Below, one piece after another: positions 18,113 through 27,802 of a DNA stretch of 57,305 bases (position 1 is its first letter; every line of letters begins with the position of its first letter). Source of the stretch: an uncultured Coriobacteriaceae bacterium (GTDB lineage: Bacteria > Actinomycetota > Coriobacteriia > Coriobacteriales > Atopobiaceae); contig CACYGL010000026.1 of assembly GCA_902773995.1 (NCBI GenBank), positions 1-57,305 on the forward strand, written 5' to 3'. The position numbers and the translations under genes are program-made. The notes beneath the pieces were generated by a model. That model ran no database searches. It was given only the letters and a program-made list of their open reading frames with translations, and had not been told where the DNA came from.

Positions 18113-19540
18113 TTACGCGTGGTAGAGCCAGGACCCGGCGAGAAACTCGTCGGGTCCTTCCGTGCAGGTGACGGCCCCATCAAAGAGAAGCGACACCGAG
18201 TCTGCCACGGCAGAGACAAACGCAAGGTCGTGTGTGGCGAGGAGAATGCTTCTCCCCTCCTGCCGCATCTCTTGCACGAGACGCGCAAGCTTGGTGCGCG
18301 CCGCTGCGTCGAGCCCCTTGGTGGGTTCGTCCAAAATGAGCAGGTCCGGCTGGGTGAGCAGCAGCTTTGCAAACGCCACGAGCTGCTGCTGGCCACCGGA
18401 GAGGTCGAGCGGGTTTCTCGCCGCCACGGCAGCAAGTCCCAAGCGCTCCATCATGTCTGTGACCTGGGCCTCTCCGTAGCCTGCACCCTTTGACCAGAGC
18501 ATGAGCTCCTCACGGACGGTCTGCGCCGAGAGGATCGCGCGGGGGCTCTGCGGCAGGTACGCCTGGGACGCCGCATGGGGACGAGAGAGGCGTCCGCGCT
18601 GCGGTGCAAGCGCGCCGCAAGCAAGCTGCAAGAGGGTCGTCTTGCCCGAGCCGTTGCCGCCCACGAGCGCCGTGACCTGGCCCTCGGGCGCCGCGAGGTC
18701 GAGGCCACGCAGGACCCAGTCGGTATCGCGTCCGTAGCGGAACCACGCGTCGCGAAGGGAGAGTGCGGGTTTCTCGCCGCTGACGGCGGACTTGCTGCCT
18801 GCGGGTGCCACGTCTTCTGGCCTAAACGCGCAGGCAGCAACCGCATCGTCGAGCGAGAGCTCGCGCACGCGGCCTTGCTCCAAACGAAAGGCACAGGTAG
18901 CCACGTCGCGCATGGGCTCGGGCGCATGCGTTGCCACAACAACGGTGACTCCCAGCTCGCGGTTTGCGCGGAAAAGCATGGCTAGGAAGTCCTTCTCGGC
19001 AACCGGGTCGAGCATCGAGGTGGGCTCGTCCAGAAGCAGCAGTCGCGGCCGCATGGCCAGCGTTGCGGCAAGGGCGAGCATCTGGCGTTGGCCGCCGGAG
19101 AGGCTTGCCGTCTGTCGGCGAAACCACGGCTCCATGCCAAAGAACATGCAGGTCTCGGCCACGCGACGGCGCATCTCGGGCACGGGCGTCCCTAGGTTCT
19201 CCAGGCCAAAGGCCATCTCGTGCCACACGGTGTCGCAGACAATCTGGCTGTCGGGGCTCTGGAAGACCAGCCCCACGGTCTGTGCGGACTCGACCGGCGA
19301 GAACTCGCGCACCTCCTCGCCAAACGCGAGCACATGGCCAGAAAGCGTGCCCGTGGGTGCCACCTCGGGCTTGGCAAGGCGCAGAAGCGTCGACTTTCCC
19401 GAGCCAGTACCACCCGTGAGCAGAGCAAACGCGCCCTCGGGCACGGCAAGCGAGGCGTGCGCCAGCACCGGAGCGGGGTTTGGCTCGGTGTCTGTTGCGG
19501 GATAGGTAAAGCTCACGTCCCTAAACTCGAGCGCACTCAT
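18113..19540 (-). CDS. ECF transporter ATPase, two ATPase domains fused (EcfA1-EcfA2)
   Basis: A 475-residue protein with two complete ABC ATPase domains that energise the ECF transporter. Domain 1 has Walker A GGTGSGKST (43-51), signature LSGGQRQ and Walker B LLLLDEPTSMLDP. Domain 2 has GGNGSGKTT, LSGGQQQ and LLILDEPTKGLDA. In many bacteria these are two genes, ecfA and ecfA'; here they are one. The start at ATG 19540 overlaps the EcfT stop by 4 bp (ATGA) and has GGGGAGGG upstream; an in-frame ATG at 19555 is an alternative. This coupling makes an operon with EcfT and the DUF4430 genes certain enough. Confidence 0.93.
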   Translation of the reverse strand: MSALEFRDVSFTYPATDTEPNPAPVLAHASLAVPEGAFALLTGGTGSGKSTLLRLAKPEVAPTGTLSGHVLAFGEEVREFSPVESAQTVGLVFQSPDSQIVCDTVWHEMAFGLENLGTPVPEMRRRVAETCMFFGMEPWFRRQTASLSGGQRQMLALAATLAMRPRLLLLDEPTSMLDPVAEKDFLAMLFRANRELGVTVVVATHAPEPMRDVATCAFRLEQGRVRELSLDDAVAACAFRPEDVAPAGSKSAVSGEKPALSLRDAWFRYGRDTDWVLRGLDLAAPEGQVTALVGGNGSGKTTLLQLACGALAPQRGRLSRPHAASQAYLPQSPRAILSAQTVREELMLWSKGAGYGEAQVTDMMERLGLAAVAARNPLDLSGGQQQLVAFAKLLLTQPDLLILDEPTKGLDAAARTKLARLVQEMRQEGRSILLATHDLAFVSAVADSVSLLFDGAVTCTEGPDEFLAGSWLYHA

Positions 19541-20430
19541 GCAACCCTCCCCCACCGAATGCGTTGCCCCAGGTCAAGCACCATGGGGAGAAGCGCCATC
19601 GCGGCGTACGGCACGTAGCCCCACCAGGCAACCAGACGGGGCATGGTGGGGTAGAAGCGCCATTGCGAGCAGGCAACGTAGACGAGAAATGCACTGGTTA
19701 CCGCGAGCAGACCGATTCCTGCAAGCGCGAGCGCGTCAGACGTGCGAAAGGAATCCGGCAGATAGCAGCTACGGCGATCCGTGGCACCCCACCCGCGGGC
19801 GCGCATGGCATCGGAGCGCTCGATGGAGTCCTCCATCGACCAGCTCATGAGCTGGTCCGCCACGCGCACGCCGCGGTCTCGCGAGCCCTGCGGAGCGGCT
19901 GCCGTGGTGGCGAGCGTGGCTGCGCGCACGGACTGCGACCTCTGCATAAGCTGCGGCACCAGCTGCGCCGCCATCGAGGTCACCAGCGTCACCGTGGGGA
20001 GCGCGCGGGCGCCCAGCTGCAGCAGCCGATCCTGCGAAAGCACGCAAGCGGCGTCCTCAAACCACAGGACCACGGCCACGAGAAGCGCTCCGGCGCAGGC
20101 GCCGTAGGCAATGCTCTCCTGGTAGATAGCCATGGGCCCGAGCTGCGCCACCAGCGTGGAGCCAGATGCCGAGAAGAGCGGGTTGGCCACTGCGACAAGC
20201 GCCACCATGGGAAGCTGCCAGCGGAGCCCCTCAAGCGTGCGTCGCCACCCGCGCGCGGCGAACGAGAATGCGAGCGCACCCATGAGCGAGATGCCCACGC
20301 AAACCGGCTGCATCGCAAAGATGGCGATGAGGATGGTGCCGGCAAAGTAGGTTGCCGGCACGGCCGGGTGGCAGGTGTCGAAGGCGGTGTGTGTGTCTCG
20401 CATGGTCAGCATGTGACGAGTATGACGCAC
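19537..20430 (-). CDS. ecfT: ECF transporter transmembrane component EcfT
   Basis: A 297-residue membrane protein with about five hydrophobic segments. The coupling helix motif MRARGWGA (in SDAMRARGWGATDRR) is the A-R-G signature by which EcfT contacts the ATPases. The start is a GTG at 20430 with GGAAA just upstream; ATGs at 20412 and 20403 have no ribosome site. It begins 16 bp after the stop of the DUF4430 gene and overlaps the ATPase gene by 4 bp. It couples ATP hydrolysis to release of the substrate from the S component. Confidence 0.9.
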   Translation of the reverse strand: MRHTRHMLTMRDTHTAFDTCHPAVPATYFAGTILIAIFAMQPVCVGISLMGALAFSFAARGWRRTLEGLRWQLPMVALVAVANPLFSASGSTLVAQLGPMAIYQESIAYGACAGALLVAVVLWFEDAACVLSQDRLLQLGARALPTVTLVTSMAAQLVPQLMQRSQSVRAATLATTAAAPQGSRDRGVRVADQLMSWSMEDSIERSDAMRARGWGATDRRSCYLPDSFRTSDALALAGIGLLAVTSAFLVYVACSQWRFYPTMPRLVAWWGYVPYAAMALLPMVLDLGQRIRWGRVA

Positions 20431-20446
20431 TTTCCAATCTCTGACG

Positions 20447-21652
20447 CTATGCCGACGTGACGTAGACCCACGTCACCGCATCGCCATCAGAGAGCGTGCA
20501 GGCGCCGGCAGAGTAGTTGGGGTAGCTGCCGTTGACCGCGTACTTCCAGCCGCTCTCGCCGCCCTGGTCCTTCTCAGCGTACCCGTTGATGGCAGCAACG
20601 TAGACGCCCATGGCCGTGCTGCGCGCGTTGACGCTGGCACCTGTTGCCACCAGAGCGTCGTATGCCGTGGCGCCTGGGTTGAGCGAGACGGTGTACGAGC
20701 TCGTCGAGCCCCCGTCGGCGCGGGCGTCGATGGTCACGGTAACGCGAACCTTGGCGTCTTGCTCGGCGGAGCTGGAGGAGCCGCTTCCGGACTGCGTGCC
20801 GGCTGCTGACGAGGAGCTGCCAGAGCCCGAGGAGGGAGCTCCCGTGCCAGAAGTGGTGCTGGTACCAGACCCGGTAACGCCCACTGTCCCGGAGTTGACG
20901 TCTTTCTGACGCGTTGCGACATCCGAGGCAGAGAGGTTCTCGCCAGCTGATGTCATGGCAGTGTCGATGGAGACGGCCGTGCCATCCGGAAGCGTGGGTG
21001 CGGAGCCCGCAAACTGCGAGATGTCACTGGTGTCCAGCTGGGCATACGCGTTACCGGAGATGCCGTAGCCGGTTGCTACCGAGAGAAGTGCAGGCAGGGC
21101 GCCCGTGGTGGGCGCGCCTGCCGTGGGCATGGCCACGGCCATGCGCACGGCACCGGAGCCGTCCTCGCAGATCCACGTGACGCTGGGGATGCCCACGCCC
21201 TGCTCGGAGGCCCAGGTGGCAAGGGCCGCGGAGCGCTGGGCGCAGGCAAGCACCATGTCTGTGGGCGCATCCGCGCTTGCCTCCTCGACCCAGATGCCCT
21301 CCGCGGAGAGGACCACGTGGGCGGCGTCCTTCTCGAGCGAGACGTCCGTGCCGTCAAACTGGAGCGATGCGAGCGCGGTGTAGACGTCGTCCGTGGTGAC
21401 GGTGGTCGTCTGGGGTGCTTCCTGCGAGGAGGCGGTGTCCTGGCTGGTAGTCTGGTCCGTCTCGTCTGCCGTGGTCTGGAACGCTGCGGAGCCCGTTACC
21501 CAGGCAAGCGGGTCGCCGCCCTGTGCGTAGACGGACATTGCCCACACGCAGAAGGCAATGAGCGCTGCGGCGAGAACCCCAAGGATCACCCTGGCAGTAC
21601 GCTTGCCGCTAGCTGACTGCTGGCCGTTCGCCGGCGTGCCGTTGTCTGACAT
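20447..21652 (-). CDS. Membrane-anchored DUF4430 (transcobalamin C-terminal-like) protein
   Basis: A 401-residue protein with a signal anchor at about 20-44 (ILGVLAAALIAFCVWAMSVY). A variable extracellular region and a Ser/Gly/Thr linker (about 255-300) follow. The C-terminal DUF4430 domain runs about 305-401 and includes NPGATAYDALVATG and GGESGWKYAVNGSYPNYSAG, ending in GDAVTWVYV. DUF4430 is annotated in InterPro as related to the transcobalamin C-terminal domain. The gene starts directly after the stop codon of the giant surface protein and lies 16 bp before ecfT, so it probably works as the external capture partner of the ECF transporter. Ligand identity is inference. Confidence 0.85.
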   Translation of the reverse strand: MSDNGTPANGQQSASGKRTARVILGVLAAALIAFCVWAMSVYAQGGDPLAWVTGSAAFQTTADETDQTTSQDTASSQEAPQTTTVTTDDVYTALASLQFDGTDVSLEKDAAHVVLSAEGIWVEEASADAPTDMVLACAQRSAALATWASEQGVGIPSVTWICEDGSGAVRMAVAMPTAGAPTTGALPALLSVATGYGISGNAYAQLDTSDISQFAGSAPTLPDGTAVSIDTAMTSAGENLSASDVATRQKDVNSGTVGVTGSGTSTTSGTGAPSSGSGSSSSAAGTQSGSGSSSSAEQDAKVRVTVTIDARADGGSTSSYTVSLNPGATAYDALVATGASVNARSTAMGVYVAAINGYAEKDQGGESGWKYAVNGSYPNYSAGACTLSDGDAVTWVYVTSA

Positions 21653-24600
21653 CTAGCCGCGCCTCCCTTCGATGGCATCGCTCTTGTCGCGGCGACGCGT
21701 GGCCAGCAGCAAGATGAGCAGCGCTGCACCCACACAGGTGCCCACGATGGGCCAGATGGGAAGGCCTGTCTGCGCCGCCACGTCAGTTGCGGGCGCCTCG
21801 CCGGTAACTGCGTCGTTCTTGTCGCCAACGGAGGTGACGCTTGTCACGTCCTCTGACGCATAGCTGCCGAGAAGCGAGCCGTCCTCCGACGCGGTGGCGG
21901 TAGCTTCGCTCGCCGTGGCGGTGCTGGTGCCGGTAGAGTCGTTGGTGCTCTTGGCGTTGCTGTTGTCGCTGGAGCCGCTGGAGCTGCCCTTGCCGGAGCC
22001 GCCCTTGCTAGCGGTGCCTCCGGTGGAGCCGCTGTTCCCGCTGGTAGAGCCGCCGTTGCCGCTTCCGCTGGTGGAGCCACCGCTGGAGGAGCCGCCGTTG
22101 TTCTCGCCGCCGCTGCCGCTGGAGGAGCCGCCGCCCTTCTCGCCCGGCGCCGCCGTGGTGGCACCGGCATCCAGCTTGAAGAGGGTGCCGGAATCGTTGA
22201 AGAAGTAGAGGTTGCCGCTCGCGTCGCAGGCGATGGAGCTCATGCAGTACTGCCAGAGGTCGCTCGCGGGCTGGTAGAGCGTGGTGGCCTGCGTGTCGCC
22301 CAGGCGGTAGGCGTACACGCCGCCGGGCTTGCCGTTGCAAGTGAAGTACACGTAGGTATTGCCGTCGGCGGCTACGCTCACCAGCGGTGCGCTCTTCACG
22401 TCGCCGGTTCCAACCTGGCCCTCCACGCTGGTCGTGGGAACCAGGGCCTCGTGCTTGACGCTCATAGACGCAAGGTCAATCACAAAGAGCGCGCCGCGCG
22501 TGACGTCTGCGGACGAGGAGCCGCCCACGTAGAGCAGGCCATCGCAGACGGTGGGCGAAGAGGTGGAATACGAGCCAAACTCCACGCTGCGGCCAGCCGT
22601 CAGCGAGCCGTCAGAGCGCAGGTAGAGCTCGTGCAGCACGCCGTCTGTCGTGACTGCGTACGCAACGTTACCGCTCACTGCCAGCTGGGCGCGGCAGCGC
22701 GTGCCCAGCTCGACCGAGGAAAGCTCGCGCCCCGTTGCCGCGTCAAGCAGCGAGACCCGCCCGGAATCGTTGGCGGTGAGCACGCCTGCGGATGTGGGCA
22801 CGGCACCCGTCCAGTAGTAGCCCGCGTCCGTTCCCTCGTGCGACCACACAAGGCTGCCGTCGGCCAGGCTCACGCAGGCCACGTAGCCACCGCAGGAGTC
22901 GCTGCCGTCGGGGGCCACGGTCGAGAAGAACGCCTTGCCGTCGCGCACGGTGATAGACGAGAGAAGCTGCTGGTCAACGGCCTTGCCACTTGCACCGGTC
23001 GAGGTAGGCAGCGCCGCCGACACCCACACCGTGGTCAGCTTGTCTGCCGTGAGCGCCTGGATGCGCCCGCCGTGCAGCGGCACAAGGATAAGGCCGTCGG
23101 CGTACTGCAGGCGCGCAGTGGAGTCCACGCTTGCGGCCAGGCGAGCCTCGTCGAGAACCACGCCGGTGGACGCGTCACGGCGATAGAGCTGTGTCTGCGC
23201 GGCGTCATATACCTCGCCGTTCACGATGATCGCGTCGCTCGCGTTGACGTACATGGCAGTCGTGAGGCGCGACTGCGCCCAGTCGAGCTTGGCGTACGTG
23301 GTCGAGCTGGAAACGGGCGTTGAGAGCCCGCGCACCACGCCCGTCTCGTCTGTGCCCTTGTAGCCGGGCCATGCGGCGTCGTAGCCGGTAGGACGCGTGA
23401 CCGTGGGGTATATCACTAGCGCATCGCTCTTGGGCAGGCCGTCAGTATCCGTGCAGTAGTACCACACGACCTCGTCGCCGTTGGCAATGTTCACGCTGCT
23501 GGCACCAACCTGCGAGGCAGTGCCGTTCACGAAAAGGTGCCAGTACGCACCCGTCGTGGCGTCCCAGCCAAGCTCGCGGCCGTCCACGGGCGAGGTGATG
23601 GTACTCAGGTAGTAGCCCCAGCTGCTGGTGGACGAGGAGTGCGTGAGGCCCTTCTCGGCAAACGCCGCCTCGGAGAGGTCGGCGGCGGTGGAGCCCTCCA
23701 CCAGGGTGAGAGACGTTGTGTCCGCCCACACCTGGTCGAGACCCGAGGCGTCCTTGCCAATCACCTTGACCGAGCCCATGACCTGGCCCGGCAGCGAGTC
23801 ACCCCAGGCAGAGTAGTACCAGACGACCTTGTCGCCCTCCTTGAGGACGTAGTTCGAGGCCATCACGGTTGCAGACTCGCCGTTGATGAAGAGCTGCCAC
23901 CACTTGCCGGTTGCGGCGTCATCGCCAAGCGAGGTGCCGTCCTTGGTGAAGGTGTAGAGGTCGGCGTCGTAGGTGATGCCGTTGGCGTCAAGAACCTGCT
24001 TGGTGAGGTCTGCCGCGGTGGTGCCCGGCTCGACGGCAAGCGAGGTTTCTGACGCCCAGCTGACACTGGCTCCGGAAGCGTTTGGGCCAATGACCGTGCA
24101 GCTAGCGGTAATCTGCTCCGGCGCGTCCTTGCCAGACGTGCCCGCCACCGTGAACGTGGCCGAGACGTCCTGGTTCACAAGGCTTGCCAGCTTGGCCTTG
24201 AGCTGGTCGCTCACCGTGGGGTCGTCCTTGTAGAACTCGTAGTAGGCCTGGAAGCGCTCGTCAGCAAGGCGCGAGATTACGGTAACCCGTGTGTTGTCGG
24301 TGGGCTTGGTGTAGGCGAGAAGCTCGTGGGAGATCACGTCCGGGCGGCTTGACTTGAAGGTGCGCCAGGTCATGCCTCCCATGTCGCTGTATCCGGGCAG
24401 GTCAACCAGCACAATGCCGGGGTGCGCGGACTGGGTGTCGCGGTTGCGCGCCCATGCCAGGTTGCCGGAAGCATCGCGATAGGCGCCCAGGAACGTGTGC
24501 AGGCTGTCTGTCACGTTGCTGGCAGCCTGCCCGTCGAGAAGCGCAAGGGCATACCCCGCCTTGGCCTGCTCCATGAGCGAGACGGCCGCGTCAATTTCCT

Positions 24601-27424
24601 GCTCGCTTACGGGCGAGAGCGTGAACTCGAGCGTCTTCGAGGCCGTGACCTGGGAGTTCGACTTGTCAGTGACCGTGCAGGTTATGGCAACCGTGCGTGC
24701 CGTGCCCAACGGGCGCACGACCGTCGCGTGGTAGCCGTTGAAGCTTACCAGGGGGTCGCTGCTGCTGTAGGAGACGGTGTAGTACTTGCCGTCCACGCCC
24801 AGCTTGCGCGTGGTGGGAAGCTGCAGGTCGCCCGAGACTGCAGTCTGGTCCACGGCGGCACCGGTAGAGAACGCCTTGACCTTGTCGTAGGTGAAGCCCG
24901 TCTCGACCTTGCTTGCGAGGGCAGCCTGAGCTGCGGCAACAGCTTCGGGGTCCGCCTTGACAGTAATTGGGAAGTCCTTGGTAACCGTGACATCGGGCAT
25001 GCCGTAGCCCGTGAAGGAAACGGTTGCCGTGAGGGTCGCCGGCGTGTCAACCGAGCCGCGCGTGGGCGTTGCCGTGAGGGTGCTGTCCCAGCTCTCGCCG
25101 GTTACTTTCACGGTGCCGTCGCTTGCGCTCCACGAGGCGCTGGCACCGCCCAGACTTACCGGCAGCGAGAAGGCCTGCGTCACGGAGTCCGAGGAGTCAC
25201 CCTCGGCGAAGTCCAACGTGATGGCATCGGCCTTCTTCTGGAGCACCGCGCGCGCGGCATCCTCGTCCCAGGGCACCTGGAACGTGCGGTTGGGGGTGTA
25301 CGTTGCGGTCTCGTCGCCGCGGGCGAGCGTGAACGTGATCGAGCTCACCGTCTGGAGCGAGGACATGTTCCAGCTAGAGACCTTGCTCGTGTCGCACGAG
25401 AAGTACGTGATGGCGCCGTTGTCCGCGTCTGCGGTGGAGATTCCCGCAGTGGCATTGCTGTTGGTGTTCTGGAACGAGACGCTGGTCACGCGCACAGCGA
25501 GGCCCGTGGTGTCCACGCCCTCCTCCGCGAGCTTGGCGAGAAGCACGTCGTTCACGTTGGTGTCCGTGCCGTACTTGAGCGTTGGCCGCCAGTTCTCGTT
25601 CTGGAGGCGCGCGACGGCGCCCGCGAGCGTGGTGCTATCCGCAACGGGCTGGTCAAAGAACTTGGAGACGGAGGTGGCACCACTCGTTGCCACAACCTTG
25701 AGATACTTTCCCGCAGCTGCCTGCGGAACCTCTATGCTGGCCGACGTGCAGCCGTCAAGCGGCTGCCAGTCTTCTGTCGGTGCGTCGGCGGCGTCGCCGA
25801 CGTACCACTGCAGACTTACGCCGTCATTGGCGGTCACGTCCACGTTGCTGCCTGAGAGCTGCGCAGCGTAGACCGTCGCGGTTGCGGTGGAGCCGGTGAG
25901 AAGCGTGCCCGAGGTTGGCGACACCAGGACGTGGTGGAGGTCATAGCTGCCCGCGGCCTTGACCTGGACCTTCTCGCTTGTGGCAGATGCCATGAGGGCG
26001 CTGCAGCTGGCCCACACGTAGGCGCCCTCGAGCGACGAGGAGAGCGCAAGCGTGGTGCCGCTGGCGCCGTCTGCAGCCGTGAGCTCGCGCGCGTTGGTGC
26101 CCGCGGCGTCGTCCGCCGCGTACCAGGTGCACGTGAGCTTGGCATCCGAGGGGAGGTCTGTCTCGTACGAGCCCCAGCCGCTGGCCTTCTCGTACTGCGG
26201 CTGCGCCGTTAGCGTGGCCCCTACCTGCGCGTTTGTGGCGGATGAGGAAAGCTTGACGCTGGAGACGTCGTAGGCGCCCGCAAGCGCTACGGGACCAACG
26301 GGGTCCTGCGTGCTGGTCCCGTAGTAGGACGGCACGCTGGTGGAGACCACGGAGTTGCTGCTCGTCGCCCTGACGCGCAGGTACGTGCCGAGAAGCGAGG
26401 TGCCGTCAGCGGTCTGCTCGGGGACGGTAAAGGTGGCGGAGGTGGCGCCGGGGATATCGGTGAATGCGGAGTCATCTGTCGTGTTGCTTGCCGCCCACTG
26501 CCACTGGTAGTGCACCACGTCTGCGGAGGATGCCTGGGTATACGAGCCTGTGTAGGCCGTGGCGGTGATGGTCTGGCCAACCGTGGCGCGGCCGGAGGCG
26601 TCGACGGTCACCTTGTGAAGCGTGACGGCGCCGGCCTCCTGCACGGGGCCAGCTGCGGAGCTCTTGGCTGCACCGTAGCCGCCGTCCGCGCTTGCGTAGA
26701 CGTACTTGCCGAGAAGGTCCGAGGTCACGTTAAGCGTTGGACACGTAGCTCCGGCAATCTTCTCGCCCGTGCCGTACGCCGAGTCGCTGGCGTACCAGGA
26801 CCAGGTGACGCTGGCGTTTGAGGTGGCGTCGGCGCCGCTTGCGTCCTTGGCCGTTGCAGAGAGGGTATCGCCTGGGGCGAGCGTGCCGGTGTTGCTCAGC
26901 GACACGCTCACGAGGTTGACCGAGCCCGCGGCGGCAACCTTGTTGCGACTGCGTGTTGTGCGAGAGGAGCTGCCGTCGGCGGTGGTTATCGTGCAGTGCA
27001 CATAGCGGCCAGCGTAGCTTGCCAGCGAGAGCGACTGTGCGGTGGCGCCGGGGATGTCTTCCCAGGTGGAGTTATCGCTGCTGACTTGCCACTGGTAGGT
27101 GAGGGAGGCAGGGTCGATGGGGGCGCTGGCGCCCTTCTCGCGCGCCCACGCCCACAGCGTGTCCGAGGCGGCGTAGGCATAGGTGCCGCCCGTAGAGCTT
27201 GCGCTGGTAGTGAGGTAGGTGGAGTAGATGCTTACCGATGCAGCATCGGAGGCGCTTGCCTCGACCGGGGCGGCTGCCGTCGTCGCTGACGATGTCTCCG
27301 CCGTGGCCTCGGCCAGCGCGCGAGTGGGCACCATCGACGCCGCCGTGACCAGCGACAACACCACCGCCAAAATGCGGTCGCGCAGACGAAGCCCAGACAT
27401 GCCAGTGGGTTTTGTGGGTTTCAT
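21653..27424 (-). CDS. Giant surface protein: Ig-like repeats, two DUF4430 domains, beta-propeller
   Basis: A 1,923-residue secreted protein. In order: a signal peptide (1-39, ending TRALAEA); five Ig-like repeats of about 100 residues (about 80-570), each with a YQWQ- or WSWY-type strand and a D-I-P-G-A-T turn or variant; a region resembling atrophied bacterial Ig domains (about 640-990); two DUF4430 domains (about 1105-1215, with WWQLFINGES, and 1220-1340, with YWHLFVNGTA); a PQQ-like beta-propeller (about 1370-1750); a Ser/Gly/Asn linker (about 1755-1860); and a membrane anchor (about 1888-1910) with a basic tail. No LPXTG sortase motif is seen. It heads the ECF operon, and the next gene starts immediately after its stop. 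The likely role is surface binding of a ligand, perhaps a corrinoid, for hand-over to the transporter. Confidence 0.88.
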   Translation of the reverse strand: MKPTKPTGMSGLRLRDRILAVVLSLVTAASMVPTRALAEATAETSSATTAAAPVEASASDAASVSIYSTYLTTSASSTGGTYAYAASDTLWAWAREKGASAPIDPASLTYQWQVSSDNSTWEDIPGATAQSLSLASYAGRYVHCTITTADGSSSRTTRSRNKVAAAGSVNLVSVSLSNTGTLAPGDTLSATAKDASGADATSNASVTWSWYASDSAYGTGEKIAGATCPTLNVTSDLLGKYVYASADGGYGAAKSSAAGPVQEAGAVTLHKVTVDASGRATVGQTITATAYTGSYTQASSADVVHYQWQWAASNTTDDSAFTDIPGATSATFTVPEQTADGTSLLGTYLRVRATSSNSVVSTSVPSYYGTSTQDPVGPVALAGAYDVSSVKLSSSATNAQVGATLTAQPQYEKASGWGSYETDLPSDAKLTCTWYAADDAAGTNARELTAADGASGTTLALSSSLEGAYVWASCSALMASATSEKVQVKAAGSYDLHHVLVSPTSGTLLTGSTATATVYAAQLSGSNVDVTANDGVSLQWYVGDAADAPTEDWQPLDGCTSASIEVPQAAAGKYLKVVATSGATSVSKFFDQPVADSTTLAGAVARLQNENWRPTLKYGTDTNVNDVLLAKLAEEGVDTTGLAVRVTSVSFQNTNSNATAGISTADADNGAITYFSCDTSKVSSWNMSSLQTVSSITFTLARGDETATYTPNRTFQVPWDEDAARAVLQKKADAITLDFAEGDSSDSVTQAFSLPVSLGGASASWSASDGTVKVTGESWDSTLTATPTRGSVDTPATLTATVSFTGYGMPDVTVTKDFPITVKADPEAVAAAQAALASKVETGFTYDKVKAFSTGAAVDQTAVSGDLQLPTTRKLGVDGKYYTVSYSSSDPLVSFNGYHATVVRPLGTARTVAITCTVTDKSNSQVTASKTLEFTLSPVSEQEIDAAVSLMEQAKAGYALALLDGQAASNVTDSLHTFLGAYRDASGNLAWARNRDTQSAHPGIVLVDLPGYSDMGGMTWRTFKSSRPDVISHELLAYTKPTDNTRVTVISRLADERFQAYYEFYKDDPTVSDQLKAKLASLVNQDVSATFTVAGTSGKDAPEQITASCTVIGPNASGASVSWASETSLAVEPGTTAADLTKQVLDANGITYDADLYTFTKDGTSLGDDAATGKWWQLFINGESATVMASNYVLKEGDKVVWYYSAWGDSLPGQVMGSVKVIGKDASGLDQVWADTTSLTLVEGSTAADLSEAAFAEKGLTHSSSTSSWGYYLSTITSPVDGRELGWDATTGAYWHLFVNGTASQVGASSVNIANGDEVVWYYCTDTDGLPKSDALVIYPTVTRPTGYDAAWPGYKGTDETGVVRGLSTPVSSSTTYAKLDWAQSRLTTAMYVNASDAIIVNGEVYDAAQTQLYRRDASTGVVLDEARLAASVDSTARLQYADGLILVPLHGGRIQALTADKLTTVWVSAALPTSTGASGKAVDQQLLSSITVRDGKAFFSTVAPDGSDSCGGYVACVSLADGSLVWSHEGTDAGYYWTGAVPTSAGVLTANDSGRVSLLDAATGRELSSVELGTRCRAQLAVSGNVAYAVTTDGVLHELYLRSDGSLTAGRSVEFGSYSTSSPTVCDGLLYVGGSSSADVTRGALFVIDLASMSVKHEALVPTTSVEGQVGTGDVKSAPLVSVAADGNTYVYFTCNGKPGGVYAYRLGDTQATTLYQPASDLWQYCMSSIACDASGNLYFFNDSGTLFKLDAGATTAAPGEKGGGSSSGSGGENNGGSSSGGSTSGSGNGGSTSGNSGSTGGTASKGGSGKGSSSGSSDNSNAKSTNDSTGTSTATASEATATASEDGSLLGSYASEDVTSVTSVGDKNDAVTGEAPATDVAAQTGLPIWPIVGTCVGAALLILLLATRRRDKSDAIEGRRG

Positions 27425-27429
27425 ACCCG

Positions 27430-27612
27430 CCTCCCTGTGATCTGCTCCCTTGGGAGCGTCGAGGGCAGGCAGGGCCGTCGAGTGGCGACGGTAGCCTCAC
27501 GGCGCAGCGCCAGCGGTAGCGTGGCGCGCGCATCTGAGCACAGTTCTGGTTGCTGACCCGGAGTAGAACCGGGATCCATTTGCAGGCCTCACAGCTGCCC
27601 AAACCGTGCCCT
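27430..27612 (-). ncRNA. Candidate cobalamin-riboswitch-like leader of the ECF/DUF4430 operon
   Basis: On the minus strand upstream of the giant gene, GGTTTGGGCAGC..GCCTGC-AA is followed by GGATCCCGGTT, CTACTCCGGG and then GCAACCAGAACTGTG. This order resembles the 5' half of the cobalamin riboswitch core (AAnnGGGAA-GGTG-A-TCC, then CGCnACTGT). A GCTCCC/GGGAGC hairpin lies just before the ribosome site (GGGAGG, 27430-27437) and could be the expression switch. The classical B12 box near the 3' end is not evident, so this is a partial match. Gene context, transcobalamin-like domains plus an ECF transporter, supports it. Confidence 0.38.
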
Positions 27613-27631
27613 CGGTTTGAATGTTGCCTGA

Positions 27632-27802
27632 AATTCGCACCCGAATCTGTATCCCGCGCAGGTTGATACAGGTTCGGACCCCGAATCTGTATCGCGAGCG
27701 GCCGGGGCTCGCCACACATTCGTACCCGAAGCTGTATCCCACGCAGGTCGATACACATTCGTGCCCCGAATGTGTATCCCCTCGCCACACGTTCGAGCTA
27801 CC
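27632..27802. repeat. Array B of family-1 palindromes
   Basis: Three complete palindromes and a half copy at each end show the same design as the 16.4-kb array, but in opposite orientation: linkers read CGCGCAGGTT or CACGCAGGTC, the reverse complement of GACCTGCGCG. The right end directly abuts the stop codon of the DUF559-like gene at 27803; the left end approaches the leader of the giant surface protein gene. The centres of the palindromes differ from copy to copy while the arms are kept. Confidence 0.9.

Noticed and set aside
21653..21800. A sortase LPXTG anchor on the giant surface protein
   Set aside because: The sequence before the last membrane segment reads TGLPIWP with no LPXTG-like motif; it is called a membrane anchor only.
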